DNA of 64,000 bases, from assembly GCF_015666175.1 (NCBI RefSeq), contig NZ_JADPIE010000005.1:124001-188000 (forward strand). The letters run 5' to 3'. The notes beneath the pieces are model-generated. The model did no database searches. It saw nothing but the letters and a program-made list of their open reading frames with translations, and was not told the DNA's origin. A program made the position numbers and the translations under genes. Each line of letters starts with the position of its first letter. The stretch's first letter is position 1. Below, piece after piece: positions 37,800 to 50,753 of the stretch. The DNA is from Halonatronomonas betaini (GTDB taxonomy: Bacteria; Bacillota; Halanaerobiia; Halanaerobiales; Halarsenatibacteraceae).

Positions 37800-38654
37800 C
37801 TAAGCCTGACCTGCACTGCCAAGCATTGCAATCTTTTCTTTAACCTTTGCAGTAATGGCTTCTCTGCCTGGACCACAATATTTCCGTGGGTCAAATAACT
37901 CTGGTTTTTCAGCAAAGACCTCTTTTACTCTACCAGTAAATGCCTGCTGGAAATCAGTATTAACATTAACCTTTGAGACTCCAAAGGTAATTGCTTTAGC
38001 AACATCTTCATCAGGTACGCCTGAAGCTCCATGGAGTACCAGTGGAATGTCAACTTGATTATTAATTTTTTCTAAACGCTCATAATCTATTTCAGGATCA
38101 CCTTTATAAACACCATGGGCAGTACCAACTGATACAGCCAGGCAGTCAACCCCGGTTCTTTCAACAAATTCAGCAGCCTCTGCTGGATCTGTCATCGCTG
38201 CATCTTTTTCTTCAACAGTAATATCATCTTCAGTTCCGCCTAATTTACCTAATTCAGCCTCAACTGTTACGCCAACACTATGGGCAGCTCTAACTACCTC
38301 TTTTACGATTGCAATATTTTCTTCAAAAGGATGATGAGAACCATCAATCATTACTGAAGAAAAGCCCTTACGGATACAGTCCATTGCAACTTCAAAGCTA
38401 CTTCCATGATCAAGATGAAGAGCCACTGGAATATGAGTATTTTTAGTAGCAGCATCGACCATGGCAATAACATAATCCATACCAATATATTTTATAGCGC
38501 CTTCACTTGCCTGTAAAATTAATGGAGAATTCTCTTCTTCTGCAGCCCAGATAATCCCCTGCAAAAACTCCATATTATTAATATTAAAACCACCAACACC
38601 ATAACCATTTGTATATGCATCTTTCAAAATATCTGCCATTGGAACTAAATTCAT
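37800..38654 (-). CDS. fba: class II fructose-1,6-bisphosphate aldolase
   Basis: The zinc aldolase of glycolysis. The 284-residue protein has the metal-site segment HLDHGSSFEVAMDCIRKGF (in part, about 80-98), the second motif VEAELGKLGGTED (about 131-143) and GASGVPDEDV with the downstream NVNTDFQ phosphate site. Tagatose-bisphosphate aldolases share these features, but context (pyrG, rho, rpmE block) favours Fba. Confidence 0.93.
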   Translation of the reverse strand: MNLVPMADILKDAYTNGYGVGGFNINNMEFLQGIIWAAEEENSPLILQASEGAIKYIGMDYVIAMVDAATKNTHIPVALHLDHGSSFEVAMDCIRKGFSSVMIDGSHHPFEENIAIVKEVVRAAHSVGVTVEAELGKLGGTEDDITVEEKDAAMTDPAEAAEFVERTGVDCLAVSVGTAHGVYKGDPEIDYERLEKINNQVDIPLVLHGASGVPDEDVAKAITFGVSKVNVNTDFQQAFTGRVKEVFAEKPELFDPRKYCGPGREAITAKVKEKIAMLGSAGQA

Positions 38655-38673
38655 ATGTTTTTCCCCCTTATAA

Positions 38674-39312
38674 TTATCTGCTCGGATTTAACGGAGACTT
38701 ATTACTCTTATATTTTAATACTATCTCTGTTGAATTCTCAAGAAATTTTAAATCAGCCAGGTTTACTGCAGAAATATCGAGCTGCCCTGGACATTGAAAA
38801 CAATTTAAATGTATTACATCCTTAGATAAATCTATACCTATATCCTTTGAACCACATTCGCAGTTCAAACTGCCCTCTGCAGCAAAATCATGTAAAATAT
38901 CAAGTGCTGAAAGCATAATCTCAGGATCAGTAAAATCATCAAATCCTAATCCAGCAGCAAGCAACTCAAGTTCTTTCTGCTGGCGATCGATTTTACTCTG
39001 AAGAATATAATATGGACCGTAATAACCTAAGTTTAAACCTGTTCTTGGACAGTTTAAGCTTCTGACTATATTCTTTGTCCAGAATTTTTTGTAATCCAGC
39101 TTTAAATCATGCCTTTTACCACAAACAAGACAATATGGACTAAAATTAATATCATCTATCTCCCTGAATAAAGTAATTTTTCGATGACCACATTCACATC
39201 TTAAAGAAACTTTTTTCTGTCCAGAAAGATGAAAAATATTTAATTGATGTATGTCCAGCAATCCACATTTAGAACAGCGGATAGCCAGAGCTATATTTTT
39301 ATCGATCAACAT
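38674..39312 (-). CDS. zinc-ribbon protein of unknown function
   Basis: The 212-residue soluble protein has at least four paired cysteine groups: CSKCG (13-17), CECGH (39-43), CLVCGKRH (61-68) and CECGSKD (about 151-157) with CFQC (about 172-175). This suggests two or more zinc ribbons, usual for RNA- or protein-contacting factors. No catalytic motif is seen and I do not recognise the family. It lies between ridA and fba and its leader contains a hairpin that overlaps the weak ribosome-binding site. Confidence 0.7.
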   Translation of the reverse strand: MLIDKNIALAIRCSKCGLLDIHQLNIFHLSGQKKVSLRCECGHRKITLFREIDDINFSPYCLVCGKRHDLKLDYKKFWTKNIVRSLNCPRTGLNLGYYGPYYILQSKIDRQQKELELLAAGLGFDDFTDPEIMLSALDILHDFAAEGSLNCECGSKDIGIDLSKDVIHLNCFQCPGQLDISAVNLADLKFLENSTEIVLKYKSNKSPLNPSR

Positions 39313-39321
39313 ATTATATTA

Positions 39322-39420
39322 CCTGATTAAATCTCAATCAGGATTACACCCCCTATATCCTATACTATTCTGCATTTAAATTGAAAATCCTTTTTATTAA
39401 ATAAAGATTACAGGATATAG
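39322..39420 (-). promoter_or_regulatory. structured leader upstream of the zinc-ribbon gene
   Basis: AGGATATAG (39412-39420) and CTATATCCT (39353-39361) are exact inverted repeats, and CCTGATT/AATCAGG (39322-39328, 39336-39342) forms a hairpin whose 3' part contains the AGG that would bind the ribosome before the ATG at 39312. TTGACT at 39422-39427 may be a -35, but a good -10 is not clear. No known riboswitch is recognised. Confidence 0.35.
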
Positions 39421-39442
39421 AAGTCAAGTTAAATCTTAAGAA

Positions 39443-39826
39443 TTACTTTCTAGAAATTGCAACAGCTGAAATTTCAACGTCTACATCTTTTGGTAAACCT
39501 GCAACTTCAACAAATGCTCTGGCAGGTGGCTCTGTAGTGAAATATTCACTATAGACATCATTGATTGCTCCAAAATTATCCATATCAGAGGCATAAATAT
39601 TAACTTTAATTGTATCCTCAAGGCTACTCCCTGATTCTTCCAGGATTGCCTTTAAATTTTCTAATGACTGTCTGGTCTGTTCGCTAACATCACCTGTTAT
39701 AAGCTCTCCAGCTGGTGTCATTGGAATCTGACCAGAAATATAAACTAAGTCTCCTGCCTTAACTGCCTGTGAATAAGCTCCTATTGCTGCTGGTGCTCCA
39801 TCTGTGCTAATAACTTTTCTTTCCAT
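39443..39826 (-). CDS. ridA: RidA-family enamine/imine deaminase
   Basis: RidA hydrolyses reactive 2-aminoacrylate and related imines. The protein has the family segments GAYSQAVKAGDLVYISGQIP (about 16-35), the catalytic Arg in PPARAFVEV (about 99-107) and the C-terminal VDVEISAVA. The frame allows a start at 39835, but AAAGGG is too close to it; the ATG at 39826 (127 residues) has ten bases spacing. It follows an enoyl-CoA hydratase gene and may be co-transcribed. Confidence 0.93.
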   Translation of the reverse strand: MERKVISTDGAPAAIGAYSQAVKAGDLVYISGQIPMTPAGELITGDVSEQTRQSLENLKAILEESGSSLEDTIKVNIYASDMDNFGAINDVYSEYFTTEPPARAFVEVAGLPKDVDVEISAVAISRK

Positions 39827-39854
39827 AATTATCATACCCTTTCATTTGAATGAT

Positions 39855-40640
39855 TTATTTACCAGTAAAGTCTGGTCTTTCTTTATTGAAAAAGGCTTCT
39901 AATCCAACTTCTTTATCTTCAGTTCCGAAACATAGTGAAAATGCATTAATTTCAAATGAGTTGCCACGCTCGACGCCAGCATCAATCCCATAATTAATAG
40001 CTTCTTTGGTCATTTTAACTGCAACTGGAGCCTGTTTAGCAATCTTTGCAGCAATCTTTTCTGCTGCTTCTAGAGAAGAGCCATTTTCTACAACTTTATT
40101 AACTAAACCAATTTCTACCGCTCTTTCCGCATCAATTTTTTCACCGGTATATAATAGATATTTAGCTTTTCTCTCACCAATCAGCCTGGCCAATCTCTGA
40201 GTGCCACCAAAGCCTGGCATAATTCCGAGGCCTGTTTCAGGCTGACCAAAAACCGCCTTTTCTTCTGCAATTGCGAGGTCACAGGCCATCATTAGTTCAT
40301 TACCTCCACCAAGAGAAAAACCGTTAACAGCTGCTATTACAGGGGCAGGAAATTCCTCAATCTGCTGCATTAACTGATGACCTTCCTGAGAAAACTCTCT
40401 AGCTTCAGCCATAGTTAATTCCTTCATTTCACCGATATCAGCTCCTGCTATAAAAGATTTTTCACCATTTCCTGTAATAATCAGAGCTCTAAGGCTCTTT
40501 TTTTCTAATTTCAGAAGCAGTCGCTTAAACTCAGCTATAACCTCTAAATTTAAAGAATTATGCTGTTTAACTCTATCAATAAAAATAATACCATAATCAT
40601 CTTTCATCTCAAATTGAAGATTCTTTAAATTATCTATCAT
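39855..40640 (-). CDS. enoyl-CoA hydratase (crotonase family)
   Basis: The 261-residue protein has the oxyanion-hole segment SFIAGADIGEMKEL (about 62-75) and both catalytic glutamates: NGFSLGGGNELMMACDLA (Glu near 115) and QPETGLGIMPGFGGTQRL (Glu near 135). It therefore fits a 3-hydroxyacyl-CoA dehydratase such as crotonase. No other beta-oxidation or butyrate genes are adjacent; a second crotonase and a HAD phosphatase lie just upstream. Confidence 0.88.
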   Translation of the reverse strand: MIDNLKNLQFEMKDDYGIIFIDRVKQHNSLNLEVIAEFKRLLLKLEKKSLRALIITGNGEKSFIAGADIGEMKELTMAEAREFSQEGHQLMQQIEEFPAPVIAAVNGFSLGGGNELMMACDLAIAEEKAVFGQPETGLGIMPGFGGTQRLARLIGERKAKYLLYTGEKIDAERAVEIGLVNKVVENGSSLEAAEKIAAKIAKQAPVAVKMTKEAINYGIDAGVERGNSFEINAFSLCFGTEDKEVGLEAFFNKERPDFTGK

Positions 40641-40688
40641 TATAGCTCCCCCTCAATACTAATAAAGTATTTGATAATGACAAACCTA

Positions 40689-41442
40689 TTATAATTTTTG
40701 AATTTCCCGGGACCAGTTTCTAACCTGTCGATAAAACTCAGCTCTACTCCCCTGCCAGTCTGGCTCATAGCCCTGATCTGATTTCTTTAAATTATCAGTT
40801 ATCAAAATAGTATCCATACCTAGCTTCCCAGCAATCATATCTTCCATCTCATCATTGCCAACCATCAATGTATTTTCTGGTTCTATCTCCATATTATCAA
40901 GAATCTCTGCATAATATTCAGGGTTAGGTTTGCAAAAATGCATATTGCTATAACAGGTTATAAAATCAAAATGATCTGTTGATAAGCCTATCCATCTCAA
41001 TCGGGCTTCAACAGCTTCAGCTGGAAAAACAGGATTTGTTGCAAGTATTAATTTTTTATTATTGGATTTTAATTCTTCTATAACCCTGACTGTTTGTGAA
41101 TCTTTATTAATATTATCTCCTAAAGCAGGAAATTTTTGATTATAGAATTCATCGAAAGATTTTAATGCTTCTTCTTTATTTAATTCAGGTAACATTTTAA
41201 AGAAATTATTGGTAAAAACCTCTTTGTTAGTTAATTGGCCATTATTTTTAATCATAGAACCGGTGGCTTTCAAAAGGGAATCAATAAATTTATCACCTTC
41301 CACCTGTCCAGAAAAATGACTTTGAAGGGCTACAAAATATTTTTCAAGAAATCTATCCATATCTATCGGTAATAATGTTCCGTCTAAATCAAATAGAATA
41401 TTATCACTGGTATTAAGCAAGTTTTTTATGTCAGTCTCAATA

Positions 41443-41450
<8 letters not shown>
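40689..41450 (-). CDS. HAD-family hydrolase
   Basis: The protein has motif I FDLDGTLLPID (about 20-30), motif II ATNP, a lysine in CKPNPEYY and motif IV VGNDEMEDMIAG, with a helical cap. The frame allows a start at 41462 but AAGGG directly abuts it; the ATG at 41450, which overlaps the upstream crotonase stop, is more likely (253 residues). The phosphate substrate is unknown. Confidence 0.8.
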
Positions 41451-45539
<4,089 letters not shown>

Positions 45540-45553
45540 ATTATTACCCCTTT

Positions 45554-45955
45554 CTATAATTTATTTGCAAATTCCTCTGCAGATTCTTTATTTTTAAGTG
45601 ACGCAAAATCCTTTACGACACAACCTAATTTTTCTAATTCAGCCATTAGCAGGCGCAAGGCCTTTGTATTTCCAAAGAATGAAGGAACAATATAAGCCAT
45701 TGCATCTTTACCGACTGTCTGCTTACTCCTGCTTAAAGTCTTTTTAATATCATCAGCTGGCCGGCCCTTAAAGATCCCATTGCTTGGACTGCCGGCTATT
45801 ATCAGGTCATATTTATAAAAACTAATCTCATCTCTCCCCTGGCCTGCTTCAATCATATCAACCTGATAACCTTTCCTTTCGGCACCAGTTTTGATTGTTT
45901 CTGCAATCTCTTCAGTCTTTTTATCAGCTGAATAAACGATCAATAATCTGGCCAT
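45554..45955 (-). CDS. flavodoxin-like protein
   Basis: A 133-residue protein with a flavodoxin fold: LLIVYSADKKTEEIAETI (phosphate loop region, near the N terminus), IIAGSPSNGIFKGRP (about 53-67) and IVPSFFGNTKALRLL. The phosphate loop is not the classic TGNTE, so FMN binding is uncertain. The frame extends to 45976, but GAGGGGG six bases before the ATG at 45955 fixes the start. It is close behind argS's 3' neighbour position and near trxA. Confidence 0.7.
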   Translation of the reverse strand: MARLLIVYSADKKTEEIAETIKTGAERKGYQVDMIEAGQGRDEISFYKYDLIIAGSPSNGIFKGRPADDIKKTLSRSKQTVGKDAMAYIVPSFFGNTKALRLLMAELEKLGCVVKDFASLKNKESAEEFANKL

Positions 45956-46033
45956 AATTTTCCCCCTCTTTGACATACTAAAATCCCATACTAAACCTGA
46001 AAAAATTATACCATATTATAAGGTAAAAACAAA

Positions 46034-46062
46034 ATAAAAAAGGTAGAGGAATCACCTCTACC
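46034..46062 (-). terminator. intrinsic terminator of trxA
   Basis: GGTAGAGG (46042-46049) and CCTCTACC (46055-46062) form an eight-pair stem, and TTTTTTATTTT follows on the minus strand. Confidence 0.8.
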
Positions 46063-46093
46063 CTAAATATTATAATTATTTTATTTATTTTAA

Positions 46094-46414
46094 TTATTCA
46101 AGACCTAATTTTTTTACTAAACGACCTTTAGGCATATAACCTACCAGCTTATCTTTAATTTGTCCGTCTTCAAAGACAATCATTGTAGGAATGCTCATAA
46201 CTTCAAATTCTGCTGCTGTCTGTTGATTTTCATCTACATTTAATTTGCAAACTTTAATCTGATCTTCATAATTTTCAGCTATATCTTCAATAACAGGTGC
46301 AACCATTTTACATGGTCCACACCATGAAGCCCAAAAATCAACTAAAACAGGTTTATCAGAATTTTTTACCTCATCAGAAAAAGTATCATCAGTTACCTTA
46401 ATTGGTTCAGCCAT
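46094..46414 (-). CDS. trxA: thioredoxin
   Basis: The thiol reductant has the active site WASWCGPCK (about 25-33) and the cis-proline loop SIPTMI (about 70-75). The frame extends to 46435, but AAGGGGGA before the ATG at 46414 gives a normal 106-residue protein. It is a monocistronic gene with its own terminator. Confidence 0.96.
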   Translation of the reverse strand: MAEPIKVTDDTFSDEVKNSDKPVLVDFWASWCGPCKMVAPVIEDIAENYEDQIKVCKLNVDENQQTAAEFEVMSIPTMIVFEDGQIKDKLVGYMPKGRLVKKLGLE

Positions 46415-46505
46415 TAAAATTTCCCCCTTTTTCAAATTCTATTTATCATTATACACTATTTATTTTTAAAAGAAGTTAAATAGTATACAAATAATCCAAT
46501 TCTAA

Positions 46506-47885
46506 TTATAAATAATAAGTCCTATAGGCCTCTTTGGTCATATATAGATCTGCTTTACTTAAAACTTCATAGGGAGCGTGCATTGAAAGAACTGCCGGTC
46601 CACAGTCTAAGACATCCATATTGTAATTAGCAAGGAACTGGGCAATTGTTCCGCCGCCGCCTTTATCGACTGCTCCCATTTCTGCTGCCTGCCAGGTTAC
46701 ATTATATTTATTCCAGATTCCACGGATATAGGCTTTAAATTCTGCTGAAGCTTCAGATGAACCACCTTTACCTCTGGCTCCTGTATAAGGGGTCATCACT
46801 ATACCCTGATTTAAATAAGGAGCATTATGCTTTGATGATGATTCAGGATAATCTGGATCAAAAGCCTGGGTAACATCACCGGACAAAGCAGTTGAATTCT
46901 CTAAGGCCTGACGAAGATCAAGATCTGAATAATTACTTTCAGTAAGATTTAATAACTTAGCGATTGTATTTTCAAAGAAAGTAGACTGCATTCCGGTATT
47001 GCCCATGCTGCCAACCTCTTCTCTATCAACAAGTAACATAACCGCTGTCTTTTCAGGTGTATCCTCTAACTCCAGTAATGCCTGCAGGGCTGTATAGGAA
47101 CAGGAACGGTCGTCATGGCCATAGGCTGCCAGGAGAGTCCTATCCAGGCCAACATCTCTTGCCAGCAGAGCCGGGACTAACTGGAGTTCTGCACTGATTA
47201 AGTCTTCTTCTTCTAAATCATGTTCTTCTTTGATTAGATTTAATAATGCTTTCTTGACTGGCTCTTTCTCATCTTCATCAGCTATTGGCCTGGTACCGAC
47301 CAGACTATTTAACTGAGCTGCATCAATAGCCTCACTCAATTTCTTTTTAGCCTGTTCTTTTCCAAAATGGGGCAAAAGATCAGTTATATAAAAAATTGGA
47401 TCTTCAGGATCCATACCAATTGATATATTAAGCCTGGTACCACCTTCTTTAACGACAACTCCTCTGATTGCCAGGGGAAGAGTAACCCATTGATACTTTT
47501 TAACCCCACCATAATAATGGGTTGTAAAGAATGCCATCTCTTTTTCTTCAAATAATGGTTTCGGTTTAAGATCAATTCTTGGAGAATCAACATGGGCTCC
47601 AACTATTTTTAAACCTTCAGTTAGTTTATCCTCACCGATAATGGCAGCTAAGACTGCTCCCTCCCGGTTCTGAGCATAAACTTTATCTCCAGTTTGTAAT
47701 TTTTCAGTTTTGGTAATATCTTTAAAGCCTGCTGTTTTAAGTTCTGCAACAGTACCCCGGATGAATTCTCTTTCTGTTCTATTCTCATCCATAAAGCTCT
47801 TATAGCGATTGGCAAATTCAAAGACTTCTTTTTCTTCATCCTGACTAAACTTTAGCCAGAGATTCTTTCTGTCAACTTCAGCCAT
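46506..47885 (-). CDS. M18-family aminopeptidase
   Basis: The zinc aminopeptidase of 459 residues has the metal ligands of the M18 family: GAHVDSPRIDLKP (His near 96), GHDDRSCSYTAL (Asp), DREEVGSMGNTG (Glu pair) and the C-terminal VLSMHAPYEVLSKAD (His). It cleaves acidic or neutral N-terminal residues from peptides in the cytoplasm. It stands alone and is divergent to ccdA. Confidence 0.92.
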   Translation of the reverse strand: MAEVDRKNLWLKFSQDEEKEVFEFANRYKSFMDENRTEREFIRGTVAELKTAGFKDITKTEKLQTGDKVYAQNREGAVLAAIIGEDKLTEGLKIVGAHVDSPRIDLKPKPLFEEKEMAFFTTHYYGGVKKYQWVTLPLAIRGVVVKEGGTRLNISIGMDPEDPIFYITDLLPHFGKEQAKKKLSEAIDAAQLNSLVGTRPIADEDEKEPVKKALLNLIKEEHDLEEEDLISAELQLVPALLARDVGLDRTLLAAYGHDDRSCSYTALQALLELEDTPEKTAVMLLVDREEVGSMGNTGMQSTFFENTIAKLLNLTESNYSDLDLRQALENSTALSGDVTQAFDPDYPESSSKHNAPYLNQGIVMTPYTGARGKGGSSEASAEFKAYIRGIWNKYNVTWQAAEMGAVDKGGGGTIAQFLANYNMDVLDCGPAVLSMHAPYEVLSKADLYMTKEAYRTYYL

Positions 47886-47956
47886 TTAATTATCACCTCA
47901 TAATTTATTTTTAATCAATACAATTATAACCCTTTAAACAATATTCTGCAATCTTA

Positions 47957-47985
47957 TTGTCATAATTAATCTTGAGTGTTATAAT
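47957..47985 (+). promoter_or_regulatory. sigma-A promoter of the ccdA-tlpA pair
   Basis: TTGTCA (47957-47962) and TATAAT (47980-47985) are exactly 17 bases apart, with a TGT extension before the -10. Confidence 0.75.
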
Positions 47986-48019
47986 GAGAATAGTTCCCGA
48001 AAGAAAGGATTGAGTCTTT

Positions 48020-48706
48020 ATGCAACAGGAATTAACAATACCACTTGCTTTAACTGCCGGGATTTTATCTATATTTTCTCCCTGTATACTACCACTTATC
48101 CCATCTTATCTTGGAATCTTAACAGGTAGTAATCCTAAAAAAATAAATTCTAAGTGGTCTCTTATAAAACCGGCTTTATTATTTGTAGCGGGCTTTTCTA
48201 TAATTTTTATTTTGCTTGGAGTTTCAGCTTCCTGGATCGGTCAGGTATTATTAAGAAGACAGTTTGAACTATCAAGATTTGGTGGAATCATAATTATATT
48301 ATTTGGTCTCCACACCCTGGGAGCCTTTAAGCTTCCATTTATTAATTTTAATCTCCAGAATAAAATTCCTGCTGGGATAACTGGGAATCTAAAAGCATTC
48401 ATTTTTGGGCTGGTAATCGCTCTGGCCTGGACCCCCTGCATCGGGCCAGTACTTGGAACTATTTTAGTTTTTGCAGGTAGCAGTGGAAATATAGCCTCTG
48501 GATTTATTATGATGACAGCCTATTCAATTGGACTTGCTATCCCATTTTTACTGGCAGCATTTTTTCTAGATTACTGGTTAAGTAAAATCAAAAGCCTAAA
48601 TCCCTATCTACCCTGGATTAAAAAAATCAGTGGAGTTATATTGATTATTGTTGGAATCCTGATCTTTACAGGTAGATTTGCAGCCTTAACCAATCTATTA
48701 GCTTAA
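48020..48706 (+). CDS. ccdA: CcdA-like cytochrome c biogenesis/thiol transporter
   Basis: The 228-residue membrane protein has six helices and the two cysteines that carry reducing power across the membrane: IFSPCILPLIPSY (about residues 19-31) and AWTPCIGPVLGT (about 135-146). It would hand electrons from cytoplasmic thioredoxin to the extracytoplasmic thioredoxin-like protein encoded just downstream. No cytochrome c genes are nearby, so general thiol maintenance is likely. Confidence 0.92.
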   Translation: MQQELTIPLALTAGILSIFSPCILPLIPSYLGILTGSNPKKINSKWSLIKPALLFVAGFSIIFILLGVSASWIGQVLLRRQFELSRFGGIIIILFGLHTLGAFKLPFINFNLQNKIPAGITGNLKAFIFGLVIALAWTPCIGPVLGTILVFAGSSGNIASGFIMMTAYSIGLAIPFLLAAFFLDYWLSKIKSLNPYLPWIKKISGVILIIVGILIFTGRFAALTNLLA

Positions 48707-48754
48707 TAAAATCTCGTTAAATTATATTAATTATAAATAAAAGGATGTGTGACT

Positions 48755-49291
48755 ATGAATCTATTAAAAAACAAGAAAAGAAAAATTATTATTGCCGGAC
48801 TCCTGGTAATTGTTTTTGCCGGTGGTTTTTTAATCGGTCAAAATTTATTTGCTGAAGATAATGATATTGAAAAAGGTATTGAACCAGGTCAGTTAGCCCC
48901 TGATTTCACCCTTATGAACCTTGATGGAGAAGAAGTCAGTCTATCTGATTATAGAGATAAATATGTTCTGATTAACTTCTGGACAACCTGGTGTCCAAAT
49001 TGTCTGGCTGAACTTCCACATTTAGAAGATCTCCAGAATAATTATCCTGATGATGTCAGGGTGCTGGCAGTTAATTTTGGTGAAAACCAGGCCACAATCA
49101 ATGAGTTTATGGCTGATATGGAATTTGAAGATTTCATGGTCCTCCTGGATGAAGATCAGGCAGTCGGCAGGGAATATCTGGTTAGAGGTGTGCCAACCAA
49201 TATGTTTATAGACCGGGATGGAACTGTAATAGACCGAATTGTCGGTTATATGGAATATGAAGATCTAATAGCGATATTTGAATTAAATTAA
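48755..49291 (+). CDS. membrane-anchored thioredoxin-like protein (ResA/TlpA type)
   Basis: The protein has an N-terminal membrane anchor (about 11-29), the AhpC/TSA-Redoxin entry PGQLAPDFTLMNLDGEEVSL (about 43-62), the active site TTWCPNCLAELP (about 78-89) and the cis-proline RGVPTNMFID. CPNC replaces the usual CEPC of ResA. A GTG at 48749 is in frame, but AAAGGA favours the ATG at 48755 (178 residues). It is paired with ccdA, from which it should receive electrons. Confidence 0.88.
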   Translation: MNLLKNKKRKIIIAGLLVIVFAGGFLIGQNLFAEDNDIEKGIEPGQLAPDFTLMNLDGEEVSLSDYRDKYVLINFWTTWCPNCLAELPHLEDLQNNYPDDVRVLAVNFGENQATINEFMADMEFEDFMVLLDEDQAVGREYLVRGVPTNMFIDRDGTVIDRIVGYMEYEDLIAIFELN

Positions 49292-49311
49292 ATCTAATTT
49301 CCAAATATTTT

Positions 49312-49336
49312 AGCGGGCCTGACCGGCCCGCTTTTT
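49312..49336 (+). terminator. intrinsic terminator of the ccdA-tlpA pair
   Basis: AGCGGGCC and GGCCCGCT enclose a five-base loop and five T residues follow on the plus strand. It could also serve the convergent gene weakly. Confidence 0.85.
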
Positions 49337-49339
49337 AAA

Positions 49340-50686
49340 TTATATCTTCTTTTTAGCTAACATACCCAGGATTGCAACTGGATCTTTCGGCACTGAATAA
49401 GGAGGAGCATAACCGAGATCAATTTGGAAAAGATCATCTGCTGTCTGCTCGGCATAAATCGCTGTTGCCAGGACATCTATCCTTTTATCTACTCCACTCC
49501 GGCCAACTCCTTCTGCTCCTAAAATTCTTCCAGTCTCTTTATCAAAAATACCTCTTAAACTGAAATATTCAAAACCTGGATAATATCCTGCATGATTAGG
49601 TGCCTTAATTGTAATCGAAAATGGATCAAAGCCAGCTGCCTTAGCTTCATCTTCTTTAATTCCAGTTGTTGCAACAATGTAATCAAAGACCTTGGTAATA
49701 CCGGTACCTAAAATCCCTCTATGAAAATTATTGCCGCCAACAGCATTCTCACCAGCGACTCTGCCCTGTTTATTAGCAGTCGAACCAAGAGGAACCCAGG
49801 CTGGATGACCACTGACTAGATTAACTGACTGAACACAATCTCCACAGGCCCAAATATCATCAAGGTTTGTTTCCATCCGACCATTAACCTTTATAGAATC
49901 TTGCACCCCTAGTTCAATGCCTGCTTCTTTGGCCAGCTTTGAAACTGGACGAATTCCAATCGCTATTAAAACCATATCTGTTTCTATCTCTTTTCCTGAG
50001 TCAAGAATTACCTTTTCAACTTTGTCTTTTCCTTTAAATTCAGTAACTCCCTGACCAAGAAAGAACTTAACCCCATTTTCTCTACAATGATTTTCAACCT
50101 TTTCAGAAAGCTCACTATTTATCAAGGACAGAATGTGTTCACTTTTTTCTACAACTGTAACTTCAAGGCCAAGCTCAGCATAAGCTTCTGCCATCTCCAT
50201 ACCGATAAGTCCTCCACCGACTATTGTTACTTTATTAACCTCTGAATTCGTTGTGATTCTTCTATGACGATCAGCATGGTTTACTGTCCTTAAAGACACT
50301 ATATTCTTAAGATCAATCCCTGGTATTGGAGGCATTATCGGTTTCGCCCCTGTAGAAATAATTAGTTTATCATAACTATCAGTTCCTTCTTCATCATTTA
50401 CTAAATCCTTATAATGGATCTCCTTTTTTTCTGGGTCGATTTTAGTAACTTCATGAGAAGCCTTCATAGTAATACCATATTTATCTGAAAACTTTTCAGG
50501 CGTATTAATGATTAAACTGCTCCGCTCATCAATAACCCCTGAAATATAATAGGGAAGCCCACAGCCTGAATAAGAAATATCATCATCTTTTTCATATAGA
50601 GTGACTTCAACGTCTGGATTTACTCTAGTTGCCCTGGCCGCTGCACTGGTCCCAGAGGCAACTCCACCAATAACAATTAATTTCAT
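49340..50686 (-). CDS. CoA-disulfide reductase/NADH oxidase-like flavoprotein
   Basis: The 448-residue pyridine nucleotide-disulfide oxidoreductase has two Rossmann motifs (GGVASGTSAAARA near 7-19; VGGGLIGMEMAEAY near 155-168) and a single redox cysteine, Cys42, in SYSGCGLPYYISG, as in CoA-disulfide reductases and NADH oxidases. The C-terminal rhodanese domain of persulfide-reductase relatives is absent. Its role may be CoA-thiol or oxygen/sulfur detoxification. Confidence 0.85.
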   Translation of the reverse strand: MKLIVIGGVASGTSAAARATRVNPDVEVTLYEKDDDISYSGCGLPYYISGVIDERSSLIINTPEKFSDKYGITMKASHEVTKIDPEKKEIHYKDLVNDEEGTDSYDKLIISTGAKPIMPPIPGIDLKNIVSLRTVNHADRHRRITTNSEVNKVTIVGGGLIGMEMAEAYAELGLEVTVVEKSEHILSLINSELSEKVENHCRENGVKFFLGQGVTEFKGKDKVEKVILDSGKEIETDMVLIAIGIRPVSKLAKEAGIELGVQDSIKVNGRMETNLDDIWACGDCVQSVNLVSGHPAWVPLGSTANKQGRVAGENAVGGNNFHRGILGTGITKVFDYIVATTGIKEDEAKAAGFDPFSITIKAPNHAGYYPGFEYFSLRGIFDKETGRILGAEGVGRSGVDKRIDVLATAIYAEQTADDLFQIDLGYAPPYSVPKDPVAILGMLAKKKI

Positions 50687-50753
50687 GTTATATCAATCCT
50701 CCTGCTCTTCTTTTTACTTATTATACCATTAATAAGATTAAAATAACAGGATC

